Source: Boesenbergia rotunda (taxonomy: Eukaryota; Streptophyta; Magnoliopsida; Zingiberales; Zingiberaceae). Taken from it: 64,000 bases of DNA. Location of the stretch: the NCBI GenBank assembly GCA_024364735.1, contig JAGFNQ010001614.1, forward strand, positions 899,203 to 963,202. Reading direction: 5' to 3'. The notes below the pieces were generated by a model that had not been told where the DNA came from, made no database searches, and saw only the letters and a list, made by a program, of their open reading frames with translations. A program made the translations under genes and the position numbers. This document shows positions 32,733 through 43,824 of this stretch, piece by piece. How positions within the stretch are numbered: position 1 is the first letter of the stretch; every line of letters begins with the position of its first letter.

Positions 32733-34145
32733 ATGGCCATGCAAGAAGGCTTTAGCACCGCAAGACCACCTCTCTTTAGTGGGGAGGACTTCTCCTACTG
32801 GAAGAGCAGAATGAAGGTCCACCTGAAAACTCAGGTGGACATGTGGATAATCATCTAGTCCGGACTGGAGATTCCGAGAAATGCTGAAGGAGTACCTCAA
32901 AGCTACACAGAGTGGGACACCGCTCTGAAACGGAAAATTGAAGCGGATGCAAAGGCGACCCATACCCTTCAATGCGGCTTAACAAAAGAGGAGCTGAACC
33001 GGGTGAGCCCTTTCAACAGTGCCAAGGAGCTATGGGGAAAACTGATCGAGCTGCACGAAGGAACATCAGACACTCGGATCAGCAAGAGAGATCTGCTCCT
33101 GAACAAGCTGTATACCATCAAAATGATCGACAACGAAATAGCAGCTCAGCTTCACGCCCGAATCCAGGAACTAATGAATGGACTACACACCATCGGTCAC
33201 AAGGTAGAAAACCATGACTTAATAAGGTACGCTTTAAATGCTTTCCCTAGAAACACCTTGTGGGCATCTATGGTAGATGCATACAAGGTTTCAAGGGACC
33301 TTTCAAAAATCAAATTAGATGAATTGTTCTCTGAATTAGAATTACATGAATAGACTAACTGCAGTTTGGCCGAGAAAGGTATTGCCTTTGTTGTAGGTAA
33401 AACTGGAAGGACAATAAAGAAAAAGCCTCAACCTGAACCCGAGTCTAACTCAGACTCAGATTCAGAAGACGAAGAAAGAGATAAACCTAAGCTGGTCCGA
33501 CTGGCAAGAAACTACTACAAGGAATTAAAGAACCAAACCAACAAATGAAAAGCCAGTAGAAGAAAGGATGAACCAGCTGAACTCGCAAACGAAAAGAACA
33601 AGCCCAACGTGACCTGCTACGAGTGCAAGAAGAAAGGTCACTACAAGACGGAGTGTCCGAACCTAAAGGAGACCAAGAAAAATAGAAGGAAGAAGAAGAC
33701 ACTTCAAGCAACGTGGGACGAGTCCTCCTCCGAAGAAGAAGAAGAGGTCCCATAATCGAACCTACTCGCACTAACCGCCTCAGAAGAAGTCGAGACCGAG
33801 TCAGAATCAGAACAGGACGACGGCAGACTGACATTCTCAGAGGACGGCGAAATCAAGGTAAGTGGATTTACTAGAAGTCAATTAAACGAGTTAATATCTT
33901 ATCTTTCTTGAGATTTGGCGAAAGCTAAACTCCGAGTCGAATCCCTCCGACTGGAAGTAAAACTCCTGAGAGAGGGAGCTGACTCCAAACCCTTAACTGA
34001 GAAGGTTGAAGAAGGGACCTCTACTCAAGTTGAAAAACTTGAGAAAGAGAACTCCTCCCTGAAAACTCAGGTTAAGGATCTTAGATCAGCTTTAGAACGA
34101 TTCACTTCTGGTTCCAAGGGTCTTGACATGATTCTTGGAAAATAG
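32733..34145 (+). pseudogene. SIRE-like gag with repeated nonsense codons
   Basis: A single frame from the ATG at 32733 encodes the gag core (PPLFSGEDFSYWKSRM, GLTKEEL, SKRDLLLNKLYTIKM), an acidic linker, a zinc knuckle CYECKKKGHYKTEC (about 33619-33660) and a Glu/Lys-rich coiled coil (about 33915-34130). No frameshift is needed. Six stop codons interrupt it near 32856, 33351, 33546, 33753, 33909 and 34143. In at least three the minus-strand copy has Gln at the matching place, pointing to CAG to TAG changes. The frame can be followed to about 34370. This gag would have packaged the element RNA. Confidence 0.9.
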
Positions 34146-35039
34146 AAATCGGTTCTAAATTGTTTCGGACTAGGTTATAGAGCAAAATCTAGACAAAGAT
34201 CCTATTTTGCTATACTGAATCAGTCCAGAAATAATGTTCAGGCATGGGTACCTAAACTGTACCTAAACAAACAAACTGGATCAAATCAATTTTGAATCCC
34301 CAAGGATAAGATTCATATCTTACCTAACCATTATCGTGGCTTTAGTCCAGGGGGAGCCAAATTAAAAACTATATTTATTGTTAGATAAAATTCAATTCTT
34401 GATTGCAATTTGCCTGTTTGATTGTTTATTTAATTTCTGCAATTTACCATGCTTAGACTTAGGAATGGTTAGTTTAAGGACTGAACAAACTTAACTAAAA
34501 CTTGACAACATAGTATTGGGTGGAGGTGAGATGATAGTACGTTAGGGAAACCAATTCTAATAAGGTCAAGTATGTTATACTTGGTCTCTTTAGACTGGTG
34601 AAACTAGCCGAAGCTTTCGATCCAAAACCCAAACTAGTTAGACCAGAATTTTTCAAAGATTAATTTTGAAAATGAAATTTCATTAAAAGGCTTTGTCAAG
34701 GAAAGGGTTGATGATCCAATAAGGCTACGGCCAAAGAAGGCCTAGTGCCTCGCCAAGACCTGGAAGCCAATTTTTGAAATTCAAATTCAAATTATTCTTT
34801 GTCAAATTCAAATCTAACACAAATTTTTAGTTACTTGTAGACTTAAACATTCTTTTCAAAATAAATTCAACTGTTTTCAAAATTAATTAAGTCTTTCAAA
34901 ATAAATCATGTTTTTCAAAAATTCTTTTATCAAAACCTGTCTCACAAAACCTATAAGGCTAACGTGATTGAAAACCTTAGATTGGGTGAGACAGTAAAAT
35001 TAAGCTCAATTGTAATTCCTTTAATACCTATATTGTGGT
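34146..35039 (+). other. Gag-pol spacer of the family D element
   Basis: AT-rich sequence that continues the gag 3' end and then matches the spacer of the minus-strand copy (27230-28100) in order. It includes GGAATGGTTAGT, the CTCACC...TGATAGTACGTTAGGG block and TTTTCAAAA strings. The match fades near 35000-35040, which I take as the left border of the foreign segment. Confidence 0.65.
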
Positions 35040-35060
35040 TTAATCCTGTAGTTCAGAACG

Positions 35061-35155
35061 TAGTCAAACCAAGGTCAAAGCAGTTAAACCATGGTCAACA
35101 AAGTCAAACCATGGTCAACATGATCAAACCATGGTCAATATAGTCAAACGATGAC
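35061..35155 (+). repeat. 20-21 bp tandem repeat with TTGAC cores
   Basis: Four and a half units of AGTCAAACCATGGTCAACAA. Read on the minus strand each unit has TTGACC and TTTGAC, the W-box core bound by plant WRKY factors. The array lies about 300 bases upstream of the TATA box at 35445. Binding is an inference. Confidence 0.7.
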
Positions 35156-35444
35156 AAGACATTAAATTGATCAAGTTCTACACACTCTGGGCGCCCGTGA
35201 CACCTCGGGCGCCCCCATGCCTTTATCTTCTCTCAAGGCAAAAAGCTGCCTCTGACACTTGACCAGGGCGCCCGGAACCACGCAGGCGTCCCCATATCAG
35301 TCAAAGCAGTAAAAGCTGCAAAATCACCCTGACCGGGGTGACCGGGCCGTTGCGGGCGCCCCCAACCAGTCCTAAGCCACTGCCAAAGGCTGTAGACACT
35401 GTCCAGGGCACCCAGAAGCTCCCGGGCGCCCCCAATGACCTGCC

Positions 35445-35452
35445 TATAAAAA
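35445..35452 (+). promoter_or_regulatory. TATA box of the foreign segment
   Basis: CTATAAAAAGG follows GGGCGCCC palindromes and precedes a CT-rich leader and the ATG at 35556. The arrangement is the same as in the SIRE-like LTRs. Confidence 0.65.
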
Positions 35453-35555
35453 GGCATCCGAACCCCTTCTTCTTCCCACACCAAAACCATCCTCCTTCCT
35501 CACTTCCTTCCTTCCAAGGAGAACAAGTGACACTTGTGCTTCCTCAATCTCAACC

Positions 35556-36053
35556 ATGCCTCCCCGGTATGATTTCCGTTATGCATTTAGAATTATTTTC
35601 TTAATTCCTTTCTTATAAATGCATGTTTCTTAACTTAGAAAACGCCGAGCAAACCAAATGAACCCCGGTACCGAACCGAGTCCCGACCCTAGGTTCCCGA
35701 CTCTAGAACTATGTAATAAGTTTGCTCGAACAACTTACAAGCCTATCAAAACTAGCTATCTCAATAGACATTTCTTTACCCAATCTTGTCCTTTAGCCAT
35801 GAATGTCATAAACTTCTATCAACTAGATAATCTAGTATTCTGCACTCATTCAATTAATACATCTTTATGTGCCGAATTCTATAATAACATAGTTAGACAG
35901 GATAATCTCATGTTTGTCACTACTGTTCAAGGGATACCCTTGTCGATCACCCATACCTTGCTAAATCGATTCCTTGGACTACGACCCTCCCAGTCCACCT
36001 TTTGTTGCTATCCACCTAGGAAGTCTACTGTACCTTACAGCCAGCAGACCTGA
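35556..36053 (+). CDS. N-terminal part of a putative plant transposon protein, two exons
   Basis: The ATG at 35556 is followed after 11 bases by a GT donor (35567), and an AG acceptor ends at 35638. The 72-nt AT-rich interval is a plausible plant intron, and joining the two exons keeps the frame open into the long frame that also has an ATG at 35658. The encoded protein starts with a basic Arg/Lys-rich stretch. It then has a PDPRFPTLE segment and a conserved-looking block around LCAEFYNNIV and the LLNRFLGL motif. This resembles the plant transposon protein domain found beside retrotransposon genes (Pfam PF20167), by memory of its pattern only. About 120 residues are native; the last dozen codons run into pol in the wrong frame, to a stop at 36051-36053. 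Function unknown. Confidence 0.5.
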
Positions 36054-36711
36054 TATTCTTTTTGCTGTAGGGATGTGTGCTAGATATTAAACCTGTGCTA
36101 AGGAAATGCACTTAGCAGCCCTAAAAAGAATACTTAGATATGTTAAGGGCACCCTAAATGTAGGGATTTGGTATCTTAGGACCTCAACCTTTGATTTGTC
36201 AGGATACTCAGATTCTGACTATGCTGGTTGTAAATTAGATAGAAAGAGCACAAGTGGAAGCTGCCAACTGTTAGGAAATAGTCTAGTAAGTTGGTGCAGT
36301 AGAAAATAACACTGTGTAGCTCTATCCACAACTGAAGCTGAGTATGTGACCTTAGGAGAGTGTGTAGCACAACTTTTATGGATGATGCACACTCTTAAGG
36401 ACTTCCAGCTCAACTACACCCAAACTCAGGTATTCATTTACAATATAAGCTCAATTAATCTAACTAAAAACCCAATCCAACATTCCAGAACTAAACACAT
36501 AGAAGTTAAGCACCATTTTGTAAGAGATCATGTAGCCAGGGGTGAGATAGTCCTTAAGCATATAGACTCTAAATCTAACTTAGCTGACATATTCACCAAA
36601 CCCCTACCTGAGTCTGAGTTCAGCTCACTAAGAAGGCAGTTAGGATTATGTTTAGTAGAATATGTTCAGTCTACTGTTGGTTTTCTTACTCATTTTAAAA
36701 TCAGCTTTTAA
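36019..36711 (+). pseudogene. Copia RT end and RNase H remnant (family D)
   Basis: Pol resumes with the RT C-terminal phrase LTASRPDILF. It continues through SDSDYAGCKLDRKSTSG, STTEAEYV, a block like the minus-strand copy at 24122-24370, and LADIFTKPLP. Stops lie near 36090 and 36308 in an otherwise continuous frame. All catalytic parts upstream are missing, so it is a relic. Confidence 0.9.
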
Positions 36712-38207
36712 AATTTTTAAATGCTTTCAAAATCAGCTCTTTTACTTTGTTTTGAAAAAGTTTTAAATATTTTTTCGACTTAGTTTTAATTTAAAAATAC
36801 CCCCTTTCAAAACTAGGGCTTTTTCGCAAATGGACTTAGCCTAGGTCCTAACCCTAGAAATGCATGCACCTATAGATTTAGAAGCCAGCATCTCACAAGC
36901 ACCTTAGGGTACTTTTGATTGATAACCTAGAAAGGGTTGAGATGCTTAGGTCTTTGCCTTAATTCAAGATGCTTTAAGTCAGTGCATCTGCAGTAATTGG
37001 GGCACTAAATATAAATTACACGGCAATCAAGTTAAGTGTCAAGTTTAGAAAATCTAACTTGAATAGAACACTTAACTTGACTAACCCTAGCGAAAACTAC
37101 TATTTATAACAGTTAGTAAGTAGCTAATTGGGTTAGACAGGACCCTAAAAGAGAAAATTGAAACTGATTTGGTTTAGTTCATATCCTAAATTGGCTCAGT
37201 ACAACAAATTATGCAATTTGTTATTTCTTATGCAATTTATTTATACTGTTTTTGCTATATTTATTTGGTTTTGATATATGGCAAAGGGGGAGAGATAGGA
37301 AAGGAAAGAGTTTAAATTTTTTATTTTTTATTTTTTTTCCAAAATTTCAAACTCTATCCTTTATTCAAAAAGTACTTAACTCATTTTCAAAAGTACTAAG
37401 TTTTTTTAAAAGCATTTAATGTGTTTTCAAAACTTAACTAAGTACTTAAAACTAAATTTTTTTTGTGACTAAGTACTTAAAACTAATTTTTTTTTGTGAC
37501 TAAGTACTTAAAACTATTTTTTTTTGTGTGACTAAGTACTTTAAACTTAAAGTTTTTCAAATATGACTAAGTACTTTAAACTAAAGTTTTTCAAATATGA
37601 CTAAGTACATTAAACTAAAGTTTTTCAAATGTGACTAAGTACTTTAAACTAAAGTTTTTCAAATGTGACTAAGTACTTTAAACTTAAAGTTCTCAAAATT
37701 TTGTTTGAGTACTTTTAACTTAAGGCTTCAAAACTTTTCCTTAGTACTCGTACTTAAGTTTTCAAACTTCCTTAAAACATTCAAATTTTTTTTAACTGAA
37801 ATTTTCAAAAATGTTTCAAGTACTTTGAATTGAAATTATTCACATTTTTCTAAGTACTTCGAACTGAAATTATCAAAATTCCTCTAAGCACTTTAAACTT
37901 AAGTACTTCGAACTGAAATTTTCAAATTTCCTCTAAGCACTTTAAACTTAAGTTTTCAAAATCTTTCTTAAGTTTTCAAACTTTTCTAAAACTTTTCCTA
38001 CAAGTATAAATTATTTTGGAAAATATAGTTTCTGTTATTCTAAGTAAATCCAACTTTAGACTCAGAACTTATTTTCAAAAACCCCACGAACTTTTGAAAA
38101 ATCTAGGGGGAGATTCCCTCCAGGGGAGGGAACAAAATTTCATTTTACTTGTACTGATTAACTTAATTTTTTGAACCAGGGTTGCCATAAATCAAAAAGG
38201 GGGAGAT
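36712..38207 (+). other. 3' untranslated region and polypurine tract (family D)
   Basis: About 1.5 kb without coding frames. It holds a block (36830-37150) conserved with the minus-strand element, a tandem repeat array (37432-37700), and the polypurine tract AAAAAGGGGGAGA at 38195-38207 directly before the 3' LTR. Confidence 0.85.
37432..37700 (+). repeat. 35-40 bp tandem repeat before the 3' LTR
   Basis: Seven or eight units of GACTAAGTACTTTAAACTAA plus a T-rich tail. The core AAGTACTT is a palindrome. A related but shifted array occurs at the matching place of the minus-strand element (23191-23375). Confidence 0.85.
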
Positions 38208-39583
38208 TGTTGGTGCAGAATGTACCAAAGTCGAACCAGTGTTTTGATAATGGTAACAGGGTTCAAAAGTTAAGGTTTAATGTTTGTCTAACATGTTACT
38301 CAAGTGTGCAGGCAAAGCCCTAGCGAAGGACTGCTAGGCACCTGGCAAAGGAATGCCAGGATACATAGCCCTAGCGAAGGAATGCTAGGCATCTGGCGAA
38401 GGAATGCCAGGATATAAAGCCCTAGCGAAGGAATGCTAGGCACCTGGCGAAGGAATGCCAGAATACAAAGCCCTAGCAAAGGATTGCTAGGCACCAAGCG
38501 AAGGGCAGCTTGGTACTGAAGACCTAGCAAAGGACAGCTAGGCTCCTGGCGAAGGACTACTGGGAAAATGTCCAACCGGAGGAGCCGGTTGGTATCAGGT
38601 ACATTCTCCCGAGAGGAGTAGGTGAGGACGCGTTCCCCGTTGAGGGAACAGTAGGCGTCGGTTCGACCAAGGGTTCCATTTTGGAGACCCAAAGTCAGAA
38701 CCAAGACAGCTAAGGCTGTATAAACTAACATCTTATTGCTTTATGTTGTTTTGGACTTACCCTGGATGCAGGACCGAAAGAACGAGTGTCTGCAGCTCAG
38801 AGAGCCTCAAAGGAGTGAGGCAGCAGCTGACCAGGGCGCCCGGAGTGTCCCGGGCGCCCCCAAGGTGAACACAAAACAAAGTAAAGCAAAGTGAGCTTCG
38901 GCAGCTTATGGGTGGGGTGCCCCCGTGCTCCCGGGCGCCCCCCATGCTCCCGGGCGCCCCAGGTGAAGCTAACGAAGCAGATCCCATCGAAGCCAACGGA
39001 TAAGAAGAGACCCGGTCAACCCGGGCGCCCCCAGCGTTCAGGGCGCTCCCGTCAAAGCCTGATCCCGAGTTTTAAGGGATCAGAGCTGACCGAGACGGAA
39101 GCGAATCAGTTGACACGTGGGGGGGGGGGGGGGGCGCCCCCGACGTTCCGGGCACCCCCAGGAGCTATAAATAGGCCCTCGACCCCAAGGCTTCGAACAA
39201 TAATTCTTTCAACGCAATCACGCTCTTCTGCTCCCACGCTCTGCTCCGGAAACCTCCCGACTCGAGACTCATGCACCGACGACGTCCTGTTGCTACGAAA
39301 ATTCACTCTACATCGGACGTCGATAAAAGAAGAGTTACCTTCAAGTTTACTATACTGCTTTTGTAACATCTCTCTGTAAACATTTTTGCGCACTTATAGA
39401 ATTGCCCGCAGAAAATGGTCAACGACCGTGGGTCTTGGAGTAGGAGTCGACCTAGGCTCCGAACCAAGTAAAACTACCTGTGTTCGCGATTGATTTTATT
39501 CCGTTGTGTACTTACTCTAGTTTTCATCTGAAAAAGCGTTTAACGATATTCACCCCCCCTCTATCGTTTCTCTCGATCCAACA
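38208..39583 (+). mobile_element. 3' LTR of the family D element
   Basis: 1376 bp, collinear with the 5' LTR. Differences include loss of one GGGCGCCC unit near 38958 and a run of 16 G at 39119-39134 where the 5' LTR has 8. The TATA box is at 39164-39173. Confidence 0.95.
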
Positions 39584-40374
39584 GGCAGAACCAAGACAGC
39601 TGCTACTGTAATTACTACTTATTGTGTTTTTGGGACTAACCTTAGTTGCAGGGTCGAAGAACTGATCGTCTGCAAGTCAAGGTTCTTCACTGGGCCTAGG
39701 CGCCCGAAAGGAGTTAGGCGCCCGATAGGGCTCAGGCACCAGTATGGAAACAGGCGGCCAAGGGTGAAGGAAAAAACCAAAAACCAGCTGCGAAGCCACT
39801 GAACCAAGGCGGATCAGGCGCCCGTGAGCTCACGGGCGCCCCCATTAGCTCAGGCACCCAAGAGGGGAGGATAAGCGCTGACCGAGCCAGCGGATAAGGT
39901 TTTCCGGATCGAAGAGCATGTGCCAGACGCCCCCAACCCATCAGGCGCCCTATGGAGTACTATAAAAGGGGCTCGACCACAAGGCTTCAACAACACAACT
40001 TTCCAATGCTCAAAAGCTTTTCGTTCAAGCGCTCTGCTCCGGCAAACTCCGATTTCGAGATTCCAGTGCCGACGACGACCCTCTGCTCCGAAGTACGATC
40101 CACATCGGGCGTCGGTAACGAAAAGTATAGTTTCTTTTATTTGCTGCAATATTCTTGTACTAAAATCTATAAACCTTTGCACGATTATTGAATTGCACGC
40201 AGTAAACGGTCAAGGATCGTGGGCCTTGGAGTAGGAGCCGACCGCGACTCCGAACCAAGTAAAATACTTGTGTTCTTAGTGTGATTGTTTTATTTCCGCT
40301 GTATTTTCTCCTATTCTCATCCGAAAAAGTTTTAACGATATTCACCCCCCTCTATCGTTTATATCGATCCAACA
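39584..40374 (+). mobile_element. Solo LTR family D', part 2
   Basis: Resumes the LTR of 30629-31124 and ends CGATCCAACA at 40374, followed by the target copy CTATA (40375-40379). It contains GGCGCC-type palindromes (39698-39950), a TATA box at 39961 and an R-U5 similar to family D. The total length without the nested element is about 1.29 kb. Confidence 0.92.
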
Positions 40375-41819
40375 CTATAGTCCTAAGGATCAGAGGGTAT
40401 TCGTTGGCACGAATGCCTGATTCTTAGTGTAGAACTTAATAAACCATAAGCCCATGAGTATAATTATTTTTGAGTAATTAAGTGGGGACATTTTGACCTT
40501 AGTACTAATTGTACAAGAGGACATACCACAAGTCACTGGACCACATGTCACAGAAGATACACAGGTGGTATCTCGTCGTAGTGGGAGGGTTGTTAGTCAA
40601 CCTGCAGGATTCATGTTCTTGGGAAAGTCTTCGGACTTGGTCCCTGACGACCATGAATCAAGATCCCTAGATCTATGACGAGGAACATCCACTTTGATAG
40701 ATAATCCAGTCATATGGATTTATTCAAAGGACGGATGAGATTTGTGTAAGGAATGTGACGGAAACGTAGTGGTATTCTTGTACTATATGTATATAATATT
40801 TTGTTGATTGATAACAATAATAAAGTACTATCAAACGTATGGGTTGCCCGAGGTTGGAAAAACCTCGTTAATCATTTTTTTAAATCAAATGTAAGGGTAG
40901 GGTTGTCCAAACAGTTGATATGAAGGTCTTAGGAGAAGCAGGACACATCCTTGGGGATCAATGTTCTAAGGGATCACCAGAGAAGGATGTTGTGCTTATC
41001 CTAAGCTTCATAGAAAGACACTGTCCTAGCTCGTTTTTGCTCCAAGAAAAGTTTTGTACTTTTCAACCAGGGAGCTACTCTATCTTAGGAGATGTGTTCT
41101 AGAACATCTAAAGAGATAGAGGAAGAGAAGGTCGTTCCTTATGCATCAGTTATAGGAAGCCTCATGTATGCTATAAATGAGACCGGATATCTACTTTGCC
41201 ATAGGCATGGTTAGAAGATATTAGAGTAACCCAGGTCAAAGAAATTGAATTGCGGTAAAAGCATATATTAGTGCCTGAGAAGGACTAAGGATTATATGCT
41301 GATTTACCGGGTAGACCAATCATCTGTAGGTTGTACGGATACAAAATTCTTATCAGATAGGGGCATATATAAGTATTCCTCGGGGGTTTGTGTTTACTTT
41401 AGGAGGTGGAACCATAGTTTGGAAGAGTGTCGCGCATCAGCTACGTGGCGGACTCCATCATGGAAACTGAGTATATGACAACCTTTGAGATAGCCAAGAA
41501 AGCTATATGGTTCAGGAACCTCAAGATAGACTTTGATGTGATTCCTGGTTTGCTCAGAGCTATCACATTTGTTGTGATAACAATGGTACAGTTGCAAACT
41601 CGAAGGAATCACTAGTACATAAGGCGAGTAAACACATAGAACACAAGTACCACCCTAGTGAGGAATTGCTGTTGTTGCCTAGATTACATCAGAGGACAAC
41701 CTAGGAAGATCTTTTCACTGAGGCCTTGGTAACGAGAGCTTTTAGGCATGTGGAGGATCAAGGGGGTCAGATGTATGACATTTTGAAGACAACAAAGTCT
41801 TTTAGTATAAGTGAGAGAT
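40375..41819 (+). pseudogene. Family C copia pol tail (linker and RNase H), heavily decayed
   Basis: Continuation of the outer copia element. Readable pieces are the integrase-RT linker with SRRSGRVVSQPAGFMFL (about 40574-40625), MRPDIYFAIGM (about 41185), GFVFTLGGG-like and VYSDYL-like RNase H scraps, and CDNNGTVANSKE and HIEHKYH (about 41575-41660). RT is nearly gone. Many stops and frameshifts. A purine-rich tract (AAGTGAGAGA) precedes the LTR at 41820. Confidence 0.8.
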
Positions 41820-43824
41820 TGTTAGGATGTATACTAAAAACCATGCTTTTTGTATAAGAACATTTACGTTTTGAAAGAAAATCACAAAATCACAGGTTGC
41901 ATGGTTATATTAGTATATGCACAAAAGTCTGATACTTTGCATTGTAAATAACTTGGTGTGTGGTGATGCACAAAAGATCATGTCATCAGTCCCTTGCAGA
42001 GTATAAGTAGAGGCTCACAACCGAGATGGAGTTGGACAAACCATCGGAATGGTTGTAGTGTAATTATGTCTGGTTTGTCTTAACCATAGAATTACACTAG
42101 TGCACTTTGTGTGCATTGAGCAGGACCAAAATAGAGGTGATCCAATTTGTACTGACTTTATAATTGGATCAGAGCTCGGTTATATTATGGAGTATATGCT
42201 CTAAATCCTGAAATAATAACGGACACATATACTTGAGTATTGTTTCTTTGACTTACCAATGGGTGAGATTTATTCTGCTAAATCGATAGGCCCGGTAAGT
42301 TGGAAAATAATATTATTTATATGGTGTGCCGTTGATTATTGACAGAATCCGTGTCTTGGTGAGTCGGGATGATGATGCCCCCTTAATGAGCTCATAAGGT
42401 TCATTATGTTAAATCTTGCAAGTGGACTATGGTCCAACATGATGACAAGGATGAGTGGAACTAGTCAAGGAGTTAGAGGTTGATTAATTAAAATGATAAT
42501 AATTTAAATTAATCAATGGGCATTCAATATCTTAAATACGGGGAGATAGATGCGCTCATAATAGGTGAAGCCCATATGAAAGTATGGGGGTTGGTGAAGA
42601 ATTTCAATGGGGATCCTTTAGTAGAATGGATCTTCATTAATGGATTGAATTTGGATCCATTAGCGGGCCAAGACCCAAATTCTCATGGTCCATATCGTAG
42701 CCATATTTATACCCCATGGAAGGCATGAAACCAAGGCTAATTGATAGAGAATTAATCCAACACACAAGACAACCCAAAAACCCTAACCCTCTCCCCAACT
42801 CTCTCTCCTAGGGCAAAACTTGCGCCGGGTGCAAGGAGGAGGAAAGGGAGGAGTTCTCTTCTCATCTTTTCTTCAACACATCCTCCTCTTGGGCGTGAAG
42901 TTTCTGCAGGGCTAGGAGGTGCTCGGCGAGGAGTAAAAGAGAGGGAGGAGGGCTGCCGGCGGCGACCTTGTCTAGGTTTGCGGCGCCGGCTGTTAAGAGG
43001 AGAAGAAAATTCTCCTTCTTCTTCTCCATTCTCTTCTTCATTCTTCTCTACATCTTCTTCCTTGGTGTACGCAAGCAAGGAGCAAGGTAGAGAGGTGGTC
43101 GGCGGCCGGAAAAACAAGATTCTTCCTTGTTTTGGCGCCGACGGGATTGAGAAAGAAGAGGAGGTGGCTGCGGGTTTGTGTGGAAAGAAGAGGAGACCTT
43201 TCTCTCTTCTCCTTCCACTTTTTCATCTTCCTATTCATCCTCACCTTAGCACTCTTGTGGCCGGCGATCCTTGGGCTTGGTGTGGCCTGCAGTGCATGTG
43301 GAGGTGGAGGAGGTGGCCGGTGGTAAAAGCCCTAGGTGCTAGGGTTTTTGTTGGCGCGTGGAAGAGGGTAGAAGACGGTGATATTGGTAGCCTTTGGTGA
43401 CTCTGGGTCTTGGTAGCTCGTTGCCCACACGACGTCCAAGAGGGGAGGGTCATACGGTAGAAGACTGCGAGATAAAAGAAGAGGTATAACTTCTCTTTGG
43501 CTCCATTGTTTCTCTATCATTTTATGTGTGTCCTTGATTAATTATCATGTTCTAATTATTGTGAATTAATGTTGATAATTAATCATGTCATGGACCCCGA
43601 TAATAAACGCAAATACCGGTGATCCGCTCGTCGTCTTTTTCGCGGTCAAATGGTTCTGCAAGTTACAAGGCCTTACTTTTGAGTTTGGCTAAGTTGTAAC
43701 TTGAATCAATTAATACGATGACGAGACAGTCTCCATTCGGATTAAATTTTTAATCTGTATACATGGAGAGGTCTCTCATGTTCGACCTCGTGTTCGTTTA
43801 GGAAACCCGCCAAGCTATCCAACA
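41820..43824 (+). mobile_element. Copia family C 3' LTR
   Basis: 2005 bp from TGTTAGGATGTATACT to GCCAAGCTATCCAACA. The right half matches the 5' LTR fragment at 16178-16929. A CT/GA-rich section (42990-43320) is absent from that fragment. The element is inserted into a gypsy gag, which resumes at 43825. Confidence 0.9.

Larger units (their letters stand above)
35040..36018 (+). other. Foreign segment replacing protease-integrase-RT
   Basis: Between the spacer and the RNase H remnant lies about 1 kb with no match to the corresponding part of the minus-strand element. It has W-box-like tandem repeats, GGGCGCCC palindromes (35188-35435), a TATA box (35445) and a short gene start (35556-36018). 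At the right border, about 36018, pol resumes at the GSLLYL codons. The layout resembles a U3 plus the first part of a transcription unit. Confidence 0.7.
31125..39583 (+). mobile_element. Complete SIRE-like copia element, family D (rearranged)
   Basis: Two LTRs (31125-32507 and 38208-39583) flank an internal region with PBS, gag, an RNase H remnant and a polypurine tract. The target duplication is probably GTCAG, now GTTAG on the left (31120-31124) and GGCAG on the right (39584-39588). Protease, integrase and most of RT are replaced by about 1 kb of unrelated sequence (35040-36018), so the element could move only with enzymes from elsewhere. It sits inside the U3 of a related solo LTR. Confidence 0.92.

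Noticed and set aside
38300..38731. 143-codon minus-strand frame with repeated PSLGLCILAFL phrases (also 31217-31492)
   Set aside because: It arises from the tandem hairpin array in the U3 of the family D LTR; it has no start context, domain or support outside the repeat.
42752..43400. Overlapping frames on both strands of the family C LTR
   Set aside because: CT/GA-rich sequence gives low-complexity frames; they are inside an LTR and are not conserved in the 5' copy, which lacks part of the region.
2944..43824. Apparent preference of retrotransposons to insert into LTRs of other elements
   Set aside because: Five or six of about eleven insertions lie in LTRs, but LTRs make up over 40 percent of the window by my count, so this is near expectation.
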